A stretch of DNA of 64,000 bases. It comes from Cercis canadensis. Taxonomy: Eukaryota; Streptophyta; Magnoliopsida; Fabales; Fabaceae. The stretch's first letter is position 1; each line of letters starts with the position of its first letter. The stretch spans positions 539,114-603,113 of the forward strand of contig QAOA01000967.1 of assembly GCA_003255065.1 (NCBI GenBank), in the 5' to 3' direction. The notes beneath the pieces were generated by a model that was not told where the DNA came from, searched no databases, and worked only from the letters and a program-made list of their open reading frames with translations. A program made the position numbers and the translations under genes. This document shows positions 12,592 to 23,000 of this stretch, piece after piece.

Positions 12592-12958
12592 TAGTAAAAC
12601 CCTTTTTTAGTGTTTGAAAAATACAGCTATTGACAAATTAATCCTCTAAAAATTTTCAGTGACAAATTGATCATTGAATTATTATTCTGGTTGATAAATT
12701 AGTCCTTTGGTGCTTTAATGAGAAAAGTTCTGGATTCCTGCAAACTCATTTCCTAAATTTTTTCAATGATCTTGCTTAACTATGTTTAAGCCATCATTTT
12801 CTCATTCAAGTCTTCTTTTTTTTTTTCATTGATCTTGCCTACCAGAGGACTAATTTGTTAGAGAAATAATAATTTAATGATCAATTTGTTAAAAAAATTT
12901 CTAGAGAACGATTTTATCAGTGACTGTATTTTTCAAAGACTAAAAAAAGATTTTATTC
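12592..12958. mobile_element. 367-bp Mutator-like MITE, copy A
   Basis: The element is bounded by a perfect 9-bp direct repeat TTATTAAAA (12583-12591 and 12959-12967), the length typical of Mutator-like insertions. The two ends are long inverted repeats of roughly 120 bp, with a recurring 'ACAAATTAGTCCT' type motif. It has no coding capacity. A 368-bp relative lies at 47856-48223. The two align end to end, with this copy the more diverged in its inverted repeats. Confidence 0.85.
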
Positions 12959-13269
12959 TTATTAAAAAATAAAAGGCAAAGTTGAGATTTGTCGGGCTTC
13001 GACAAGTGGGCTAAAATAAAAAGGAGCGAAGAGATAGAAACCCTTGTTCGCGAAGGGCAACCGTACCGGTGACTAAAACTCAGGTCACTGCCCACCCCCC
13101 CACCCCCCCTGGGCACTCCGATTCCTTCCTCCGCTCTCTCTTTCTGCCCTCATTTCCGTCCCCCATTCACTTCCCTTTTTCTCCTTCTCAAGCAAACCTC
13201 TAGCTGAGACTCTACTACACATAAGCAGCACTAAAGCCTCTACTGGTTGGCTTCACGCAGCAATTACAG

Positions 13270-13487
13270 GTATTTTCAATTCCTGTCTTTCTCCAACTGT
13301 TAACCTGTTAATTTGGTCTTTTATCTCAGCGTGCTCCCCTGAGTATGCAAGCAATTAGTTCTTTTTCTTAGAAGAAATGCGCGCGATTCCATGTCTGATT
13401 GTGACTAGACTAAACAAGGCAGTTATGGGGGTTGAAGGTTAATTGGGGAATTATATAATTATACAAGTAGAACTGACACGGGTGCAG
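13270..13487 (+). other. Probable 5' UTR intron of the uS17 gene
   Basis: A donor (TTACAG then GTATTT) at 13270 and an acceptor (GGGTGCAG) ending at 13487 fit an intron in the leader, leaving 14 nt between the splice and the ATG at 13502. Confidence 0.5.
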
Positions 13488-13501
13488 GTTAGGAAAGGAA
13501 G

Positions 13502-13920
13502 ATGAAGCAGGTGGTGGGAATGGTGGTGTCAAATAAGATGCAGAAATCAGTAGTGGTGGCAGTGGATAGACTTTTCTTCCACAAATTATACAACCGTTAT
13601 GTCAAGCGTACCTCTAAATTTATGGCACATGACGAGCAAAACCTCTGTAACATTGGTGACCGAGTTAGTAATATAAACTTGTCCTTTTCTTTATAAACTT
13701 TTTTTTTTGGTTTGAATATCTTGGTATGACTTAATTGTACTCTCGATTTTCTAAGAAATTGTTTTCGCCATTTCAGGTTCGACTAGATCCTTCTAGGCCT
13801 TTGAGCAAGCGTAAGCATTGGGTTGTTGCTGAAATTCTCAAGAAAGCACGCATATATGTTCCTCCCTCTGCCCCAGCAACTGAAAATTCAAGCACCACTT
13901 CTCAAGCACCTGCTTCCTAA
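13502..13920 (+). CDS. Ribosomal protein uS17, organellar (mitochondrial-type), 101 aa
   Basis: uS17 is a small-subunit protein that binds the 5' domain of 16S-type rRNA early in assembly. Exons are 13502-13663 and 13777-13920, joined in phase 0. The protein opens [20 protein letters not shown], the bacterial-type S17 core, continues with [19 protein letters not shown] and NIGDRV, and has the late motif [15 protein letters not shown] Ser/Thr/Pro-rich tail of about 20 residues follows. It has no long N-terminal presequence, which fits nuclear-encoded plant mitochondrial S17 better than the plastid protein, normally made with a transit peptide. The assignment to mitochondria is therefore inference. 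The cytosolic uS17 (S11) is clearly different. The frame is intact. Confidence 0.92.
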
Positions 13921-14811
13921 ATTAACATGAGGTTTAAATGTATAAATTCAATCCTCATTCTAGCAGCAATAGACTTGTTTGATAATATGCATCATTTCAA
14001 ATGTTTCTCACTAGTTGTTGACCATAGTTAATTTTCCTTTCTATTCTTTCTTTTCTCATTCTTGTTTCTCGTAAAATCACTCTCTAATATAATCCACCCT
14101 TCAAATCTGAGTTTATCCAAACTCATGAGACTCATTTTTCTTTGGGTGGTTTCTGAAAGGGCTAAACTTTTGGAAGTTTTATATTATCTGGGTAGCAAGC
14201 TGCGAGCAGAAATAAAAGGAACTTGGAGAGTTTTTTCTTTTCAACCAGTATTATACCCTATAAATGTAAGACGACTGAAAGTTTTATTTTATTTTGACAC
14301 ATGATAGCACAGAAATTCAAACTTGGGATTCCCTGCAAATTCCCCAATGCCTTCACCACTGGCCATCACTAGTGACACTTCAATTTAGTCCTCATCTGAC
14401 AAGCTGATAAAGTTTGGGTAGGTTATTGGCAAAGAAGTGTTGGCTGTTGGTCTGGAAGTGAAACTGGAAATGAAATGTGGTTCCTTTCGGTGAAAAGTCA
14501 GTAATGTCAAGAACATGTTTCTTATGGAGTGAGTTGTGTAGTCTTCTGCATTTAATTGATATTATGTTAATACTGTTCTTTTCTTTTCTTTTCTTTTTCA
14601 ACTAACAACTCCGAGTATGCGTTATTTGGACACAAAGAGGAAAGTTTTATAACTTGAATTTACTCATGCTGTTATATCAGTAAGATAACTAAAATATAAT
14701 GGGAACATAAAGCTCTGCTGCTGTTGTCAACTAAGGCAAATTTTGGGCTTTCCATTATTTGCCACTCTTAACTATGTTTCTAAATTTTCCTGGCATGAAT
14801 CGTTTGACATG
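13921..14811. other. uS17 3' UTR and intergenic DNA
   Basis: The first about 200 bp probably hold the uS17 3' UTR. No gene, RNA or clear repeat is recognised in the rest, apart from a (TTTTC)n-like tract near 14577-14599. Confidence 0.4.
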
Positions 14812-14820
14812 TTATCAGTA

Positions 14821-16080
14821 AGAAATTGACGTAGTTCTAAAGTAGTACAAAAATTATCGCTTCATCATCTTTCCTCTTCTTTTCCTCTCTCTCTACATTA
14901 TCCAAATTTTTCTTCAATTTTCGCGCTCCTCTAATGCTCTTCTCTGAATTTAGATTCATGGGTTTCTTCATAAATGTATTTTAAGACCCCATATCGATAT
15001 CAATCAGAGCTTTATAAAACATATCTTCAATCATCTCTGAGATGGGCTGTACTGTTTCTCTGATCAATTGAGGTAAGAGTCCGTCTTCACTTTCCTCTTG
15101 CTTTTCTGCAAGTTCTGTCTATTCCTGAGTGCTTTTCTCTACTAATTGTTCTGGCTGCATAAGTGGGCAAACCAGCTGTTTGTCAAATACAAAAGAGTAG
15201 AGCTTGGAAAGTGAATTGGAGTTCCTGTTGTGAAAATGAGGGATTTCCCTTCTTGGTTTGGTGAAAATGGAGTTCAAGTTGCGGATTCCTCGTCGTTAAA
15301 CTCTAGTAGAACTGCCTAGAATCTGGTTACTTGTGTTTATCAATGCCGACTACGTCGTCGGTCTTGCCTGATTACTATCACGTGGAGTAAGAATTTGATG
15401 GGGGCAAGGACTTGGCGTTGGGATCGACGATTCTTCAAATCAATGTTTTTTGTAAGGTTGATATTAAGCCATGGTTGTTCTCTAAGAGAAGAGGTTGTAA
15501 GAGTCTGGAAGCTTATTCTTGTAAAATTGATATATATATTGGGACCTTTCTTTTGCTAAATTGGGACCGGTCCTGAACCATTCGAGAGATTTTATGTAGA
15601 AGTAGTTGTAGATCAGCAAATGATTCTCCTTCTTGGGGATTTGAGGAAAGAAGCTTTCAAGATGACCAATGCCATCCTCATGCCCTCCCAAGCAGTTTTT
15701 GTTGCCAAGAGAGAACATATTTTTGGGAAGAAGGTGTTTGGTACCAAGGCTTTGTTTTACAATAATGGTCAAATTCACGATCTTGTGATTGAATGTGACA
15801 CGATCAGTGTTAATGACTCGTGTCTTCTAAATCACATAGACAGCAAAACTGTGATACAGGTGAAGCGGTTGAGATGGAAATTCCAGGGGAACCATACTAT
15901 CTTGGTAAATGGTCTTGCAGTAGAAGTTTTCTAGGATGTCCATAATTGGCCCTTTCGTACATCTCTTGGAAATGTGTTGTCTTATGTTCAGAACATGCTG
16001 TCTTTAGAGAGATAAGAGAAGAAGAGGAAAGATGATAATATGGTAATTTTTGTGTCATTTTGATATCACGTCAATTTCTT
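14821..16080. mobile_element. Pack-MULE-like element carrying a DUF868 gene
   Basis: A 1260-bp segment is bounded by inverted repeats of about 75 bp. The left end reads AGAAATTGACGT and further in CATCATCTTTCCTCTTCTT; the right end gives AAGAAATTGACGT and ATCATCTTTCCTCTTCTT on the other strand. The flanking 9-mers are TTATCAGTA (14812-14820) and TTATTACTA (16081-16089), matching at 7 of 9 positions, a decayed Mutator-type target duplication. Between the inverted repeats lies a near full-length, broken DUF868 gene with its leader and no transposase. This architecture is that of a Pack-MULE. The boundaries are read by eye and could shift by a base or two. Confidence 0.65.
15236..16012 (+). pseudogene. 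DUF868-family pseudogene
   Basis: DUF868 proteins are plant-specific, about 300 aa, usually intronless and of unknown function. The sequence from the ATG at 15236 can be followed through family motifs in shifting frames: MRDFPSWFGENGVQVADSSS, then KPWLFSKRRGCKSLEAYSCK, then MILLLGDLRKEAF (15620), AKREHIFGKKVF and QVKRLRWKFQGNHTILVNGL. The damage includes an in-frame TAG near 15318, extra-base frameshifts near 15401 (GGGGG) and 15446 (TTTTTT), and TAG in place of a conserved Trp codon at about 15932. It could not make the normal protein. It sits wholly inside the inverted repeats at 14821-16080, so it was probably captured and moved by a transposon. Confidence 0.8.
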
Positions 16081-16546
16081 TTATTACTATATAGATAAGT
16101 TATTCATCATGTCAATAATAAATTAATAGAATTATAATCGAAAATGATGATATAGACTCAATTAAAAAAATTTAAATTATAAAAACTTTAAAAGAAAAAA
16201 AAGTATAAAAATTTGATTCAAAATTACTTACAATATATTTTAACCTTAATTAAAGTACTTAATTGTCAAATTCTTAAATTTTATGTAAGTTTGATAGCAC
16301 TTGTGATTATGTAAGTTTACCTCAAATGTTTCAAACCAGAATTTAGAAAGTTTACCTCAAATTATGTGTCACAATATCCAGTTGAGCGCTTGACACGGAC
16401 ACCTAACAGCAAACAGAGAACTATCGGAACTCATCCAATGGGCGCACACTGTACTCTTCTGCTGGCTTGTATGATCATGATGACTTGGTTAAGCAGAGCA
16501 TCAACCCTTTGCACTTCTGAAATCATAAGGTGGCTCCAAAAACTAA

Positions 16547-16761
16547 TTGAGTAAACATATATTTGTGTTATTAAAAAATTTAAAATTTAATAAAATATTT
16601 TCTTAAATAATATTTTTTATAAAATAATTTTTTAAAAATTGAAAATTTAATAAATGTTGGATTATTTTATTATATATATCAATTTTTTATAATTAGTATT
16701 TTTTTATAATTATTTTATTAAATCTTGAATTTTAAAAAAATATAAACGTAGGTTTACTCAA
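16547..16761. mobile_element. AT-rich MITE with about 50-bp inverted repeats
   Basis: The ends TTGAGTAAAC...ATTTAATAAAAT and ATTTTATTAAAT...GTTTACTCAA are inverted copies of each other over about 50 bp, and the similarity may extend about 15 bp further out on each side. It is about 215 bp, very AT-rich and non-coding. I could not define a target-site duplication. Confidence 0.5.
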
Positions 16762-17072
16762 ATTAATTTTTTATTTGAATTCCATCAAACCGAGTACAAT
16801 AAGACAACTTAAAAGTTGGTATTGTAATTTTGAGATAAACTGAGGACTTAAGACTAAAACAAGTTCAATCCGCCAATGCAACCGGTTGCCGTCAAACCAC
16901 TCGTGACCATTGATGGCAAAAGGTAAAAGAACTAGTGGTTAGATATTTTAAATTAGCTGACCCCATTGGTAGCATAGGAACCAATGACTCTATGTACTAG
17001 AAAACGCGCGAGATGAAGATGAGACTTGAAGAAGTGAAACAGAGAGTGTAATCCCCTTTAGAGAGTAGAGGC

Positions 17073-20000
17073 ATGGCCTCGGGCTTTGGATGTTGCTGCC
17101 ACCGGTACTGTGCCAAGGTTGAGTGCAATTCCTCTTACTCGTCTTCTTATTTCTCTTCCTTGTCTATTCGGAAATTGCCCTCATTTGCAGACCACTGCTC
17201 CACTGTCTCTGTGAAGCTTCTTCCTTGGAGACCTCTGCTAGTTTCTTCACCTTCTTGTTCTTCTCTCTCCAATCACAATTCTCACAATTCCCAGAAACAA
17301 AGTGCCTCTTCTCCAAGCACCGCCAGCGGTAGCACAGAATTCATCAAAGGCTCAGGAACTAGTGCAAGAGGTCGCAGATTGCTTAGAATTCGTGAAGAGA
17401 AACGGCAACGGGAATACGATCGCCTTCACAATTACCCTGATTGGGCCAAGTATTCTTCTTTTCATTTTCGTTGCCTTCATTTCACATGGACGAATATTGA
17501 GATGAAAATTTCAGGCCAATCGATGCTCGCTTTTACAACAAATTCCTTTCCTTGCAGAGTCCTAGAAGATGCTTGCAAAGACGACGCTGAGCTCCGTGCC
17601 GTTCTTGGAGACAGCATTGGCAACCCTCAACTCATGAGGAAACGGGTATTTTTCGTTCCTGCCCTTATAATTCTCCATCATTAATTCGCACTCCTTATGA
17701 CAGTTCTTTTACCCTTTTCTTGCATTATGTCTTTTGTAGTGTAAGATGACGGTACCTTATCCTTACAAGAGATAGAGTCTGGCTTCCTTCCATTATCACT
17801 TCCTAATTTTTGATGAAGATTAAGTCATTCTTCTGGTTGACGTTGTCAAGACTAATACCTTGCATTTGGTGTCTATCTAGACCTTCAATTTCTGTTCTCT
17901 CTTTAGCTCTGCATGGGCAGACTATAATATCATCTAAGTACACCACATTTGGATTCTTGTACTCCCTCTGTTGCTGCATGTTGTTAATTGCATATTAGTA
18001 GTAGGCCAGTGGTTTTTCACAGAACAAGGTTAACAGACAGCTAGTCCGTCAAATCATCATTATGTTCTTTAAAATGACATCCAATGTGCACTTGTTTCTT
18101 CAATATATATCTGGTTGATTTTTCACTTGGTTGAACTCGAACTGCAGTTTGCGTACTGCCTGATTTTATCTTCATTCTTTTTCTCTTTCTATTCTTTCCT
18201 TTATTTCTCTCTCTCTTTCTCTCTTTCTTTCTTTCTTTTGGTTAGACTAATTTAAGATGGTTTATCTCCTTCACTATTTTTCACGTATAAATTGTTTAGT
18301 ATGGCAATAGCTTGTGTAGCCCAATGGCTAGGATGCTTGAGCTGGTTTAAACAAAAAAGGAGAAATAATATTGGGTTATGTAGTAAGTTCAATGATATCA
18401 ACTTATACAAACGGGCTTCAATTATTTGATGAGCTTACGCTTTGTCATTAAAACATCTTCAAGAAGAAGATTCCATATTCTGAAGTTTGGTGAAGTTGAT
18501 ACTTGCATGATTTCTTTAGAATATTAATATACTTTGTTATGACAGTGATTTTTTTTTTGTTATTATCTATCTGAATACTGATATTTCAAGGGTTGTTGAC
18601 CAGCTAACCCTGTTCTTTTAATAATATGGGCCTCTGCAGCAACCTGATGCTGTAAACCTAAAATTGTTCTTAAGAGTAGTTTTTTGATGTTTGTATCATT
18701 GGATTCATTATCCTATTCACTGGAATAGTTAAACATCTTTTTCAAGTGTTATTTTCAATGTTTATGTTAATCCATTCTCTGTTCAGTTCTAAATTTTGAA
18801 TCCATCCTATATACTTTGTTATGACAGTGAATTTTTTTGTTATTATCTATCTGACTACTGGTATTTCAAGGTTTGTTGACTAGTAACCCTGTTCTTTTAA
18901 TAATATGGGCCTCTGCAGCAACCTGATGCTGTAAACCTAAAATTGTTCTAAGAGTAGTTTTTTTATGTTTGTATCATTGGATTCATTATCCTATTCACTG
19001 GAATAGTTAAGCATCTTTCTCAAGTGTTATTTTCAATGTTTATGTTAATCCATTCTCTGTTCAGTTCTAAATTTTGAATCCATCCTATATACTTTGTTAT
19101 GACAGTGAATCTTTTTGTTACTATCTATCTGAATACTGGTATTTCATGGTTTGCTGACCAGCTAACCCTGTTCGTTTAATAATATGCGCCTCTGCGGCAA
19201 CCTGATGATGTAAACCTAAAATTGTTCTTAAGAATAGTTTTTTGATGTTTGTATCATCAGATTCACTGGAATAGTTACACATCTTTTTCAAGTGTTGTTT
19301 TCTATGTTTATGTTAATCCATAGATTCACTGGAATAGTTACACATCTTTTTCAAGTGTTGTTTTCTATGTTTATGTTAATCCATTCTCTGTTCAGTTCTA
19401 AATTTTGAATCCATCCTATTGACTGCATTAAAATGAGTTTGTTAGCTTGTATTGCAGCTATTGCCATAGTCCAGAATATCATATACCCTTTTCTTTATAC
19501 AGTTAAAGGAGTTTTCATTTTGATATTAATTTTCTGTTAGCCTTGTTAAAAGCAGCTCCCTCTTATTTACTGATTGTACTAATGTTACATGATTATGTAT
19601 CTATTTTTAGTCATTGCCTCACTTGTAACAGCCAAAAAATTCATAACTAAGCAATTGACCAAAAGATTCTGCTTTCTTCTACATAACAAATTTTAAAGAG
19701 CCATTTTCATGCTTGCACCTTATTTCCTGCTTTAATTGGTTCTGTTTTTAGAATGTTAATAAATCTGGTGAATGTGTTACAGGTAGAAGATAGAGTTCGG
19801 AAGAAGGGTAAAGACTTCCGTAAATCAAAAACAGGCTCTGTGCTTGCTTTCAAAGTCAGCTTTAGAGAGTAAAAGCCATTATATACTCTCTCTTTTTTAC
19901 TTTGTCTTATTGTTCCTCCCAACTTCCTCTCTCTTAGTGCAGACACATATTCACCCTATTTTTATCTCTATAAAGCATATGCATACAAATGCCAAGAGAC

Positions 20001-23000
20001 TATGAGTGTATTCCTCTATGTTATTTGATAATTTCCTTGTGTTCATGTACTAAATTTGGTCTGCTTGTACCCAATGGGTAATAGTGAAAAAAGGAAAAGC
20101 GATTGCACATTCTGAATGGATAAGTTAATGATGTGTGAGTGCCAGAACTAATCTTTATTAGTAACTAAGCTGTCCTTTGAAGTAGTAGCATATATGGAAT
20201 ATCTCAGGCATAATAAATTATAATGACTCATTGATTCTGGTTAGGCATAGGCCAAGTCCTCTTGGCAACATTTTGGTTTTCAATGGCATGCAGTAGCACT
20301 GGCATGGCTAGAAGGTTTAGGTAGAGAAAACTTTCCAGCCTGTGATGGGCTTGGCATGTACATAGCTCACACACTGTCTAGATTGCTAGCTGTTTGAATC
20401 CATTTAGATCCCTTTGTAGTTTTTGACAAAGTTACAAAGGTTGGAGATGATATGTTCTCTTACATTCTCTGTATTTTCTGTGGTTTGATCATATGCTTTC
20501 AGTTCATGGAAAACAAGGGGAAGACTTGGGAGTATTTGCTAAGTTTATATACTTTATAGTGGGAAATGGGAGGCAGATTTATTTGGGATCATTTATGGTT
20601 TGATAATATTATTTTGACAGTAAGATTCTTTAATCACAAATTAGCTATAGGCATAGAAGTCTTTGCTTGGACAAATCACAAATAGGAAGAGGGCTGCTTT
20701 TAATGTCAAAAGCATTACAGCTATGTGGGATAAATTAGGCACGACTTTCTGGGAAAATCATTTGGAAGCTTATTTTTCTTTAAGGATTCCCCTCCTTTTT
20801 TGGGCTACCACTTTTGGAAGGATTTTCACAGATGACAATTCAAGAAGGTGAAATATAATTATGGTTAGTTGATGCCCTTTGGGTATATGATGGAGAACAG
20901 TTTTGGGCATTGTTCTAATGTTTGGCTGTTATGGAAGGATGTAAGGTCTGGTCAGTGTTTCATCTAGCAGAATGATTTCAGCTTGCAGGATAATGAATAT
21001 CTGGCCTATGAGGAAGAACTTCACTTTTCAGGGGGACAAAAGCTTGTTTTAAGAGAAAAGTAGGAATTCTTTCACCTTCATTTATGTGGAAGATGTTTAT
21101 TCAGGCTTTATTTCCCTCTGATTCATGGATTTGATGAAGTTAGGATGCGATTCTTTGTAAATAATGGTGGTGGGAAATTGGCATTCTTGTGGTGTGGGTG
21201 ATATGTATATGTGGTTTGCTTGGGGTAGATAGCCAGATAGGACTGTTGACTATCAATATTTTAACAGGCTTGGATTAAGGTTTAAGGATGGATTAAGACC
21301 TAGAAAATTGCAGAATTAAAGATCTATTGAAGGTTTATGGTTAAAGATTTTTGCAAACCACAGGATAGTTTGGTGACTAAGGAAAGGACTGAATTAGGGC
21401 TATTTGGGTGTTGTAAAGAAGATGATGACACAGGCGTCACACCTAGGGTTCCTTAGACAACACACCTTGGGATGGGATTTCTTACACAATCATAAGAAGA
21501 CAGGCTTCAGAGAAGCAAACACTAAGGCCTAGTTAGACCCAAAACAGAAAATTTTCATGCACAAACACAAACTCTGATGCAGAAATCAGAATTGACTTTA
21601 ATACCCTTAAAGCTGAAAAAAAACTGACCTAGGAGCTTCATATCACTTACAACATATAAATAGTTCGTAAAAATCACCAATATAGCTCATGGAAGAATTG
21701 CAATTAGGCTCAATAGCAAAACTAGACCATATTTCAATATTTATTTCTCCTTAAGCTTATAATTTCTTAGTCCTCTTGCATTCACTGTTGATGGGTTTGT
21801 GGAAGTTTATATGGATGGCATGAAATTTATCCTTATTATATGGTTCTTTTAAAATTGGATGGAGTCAGTTATTAAAATGATATTTTAATATGCTGAGGTT
21901 GTCTTCGAGGGGTTACTTCTAGACCTTTTCTGTTAGCCCAAAAGAACTAGAGGGTAGTGGGCCTGAATTAGATAAACCTTCTAGGACTGAGGTAGGTCCA
22001 AACCAGCAGAAGAAGTTGAGAGTGTATGAAAGGAGGAAAAGGAGTGTTCCGGATGTGGGGGGAAGTTAGTTGGGTGCGTTCACGTGTGTGAGCATGAGGA
22101 GTTTGTTTTTTAGGGAAGGGCTGAGTTAGAGGGAGGTATTCAGTTATTTTCATATTGTTTGAGGGATTGAGAGATTACTCTCTTTGGAGGTCTAGGGGCT
22201 GTAGAACACTACCCTGCAGTGGCAGTGGTATCTAGTGCTTTACATTACCTAAAGCCTAGTCTATCTATTCTATATTCTGTGCTTATTGTGTTGTCTGAGT
22301 AATTCTTACGTAACAATTTGGTTCCGTTGCCGGGAAATTGAAATGGGGGGATCGAGCGAAGGTGTGGAATCTTGGGAGAAAAGGCTGGAAGGATTATCCG
22401 AAATGGATGGGAAATTCAGGATGGCCGGAATGGCCATTGACAAACTATCCCAGAAGCTCCACGGGGTAGACACTCTGAAAGAACAAATGGAGGAAATGTC
22501 CGATGGGTTTGAGGAATTGAAGTCCATGATGAAAGCCTTAGCCCAGGACCTGAATCATCAGTCCCACGCCAAAGACGGTGGCAAAAATCCATTGCTATTC
22601 TCAGAAGAGGGAAGAACGGGGTCCAATGACCACGGAGGACAGCGCACTCCAATTCCAGAGGACCGACGTCGGACCATCGACGGGGAGGGTACTTGGGGTG
22701 ATGCATTTCGCAGAGCTCTAAACAGAGTTGAACTTCCAAATTTCGATGGAAGTGACCCAGCGAGTTGGCTTGCAAGAGCAGAAAAATATTTTGAGCTCCA
22801 GAACACCAGCCCAGAGCTCAAAGTCCAGTTGGCTTTTGTGTGTATGGAAGGACTAGCGGTGAGTTGGTTTCGGTGTTTAAGAAAGCAACTACCCAACCTC
22901 ACTTGGGAAATGCTAGCTGCCGAATTGATCAGGAGATACGGTGGCCGGAAAGCGGAGAATCCATACAAGCTCTTAGCTGCAATTAAGCAATCAGGGACAG

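Noticed and set aside
17515..17557. Alternative acceptor adding 43 nt to DUF3531 exon 2
   Set aside because: Use of TTTCAG at 17514 shifts the frame; the acceptor at 17557 keeps the conserved VLEDACKDDAELRAVLGD sequence in frame.
18312..18395. tRNA-like A and B boxes (TAGCCCAATGGCTAGG ... AGTTCAATGAT)
   Set aside because: It resembles a SINE promoter, but the B box is poor, no cloverleaf can be drawn, and no poly-A end or target duplication was found.
18531..19425. CRISPR-like or minisatellite array
   Set aside because: The units are 280 bp long, adjacent and without spacers, in a plant intron; this is simple tandem duplication.
22286..22342. ATG at 22286 as the gag start
   Set aside because: It lies inside the 5' LTR and across the primer-binding site; the ATG at 22343 begins the natural gag N-terminus.
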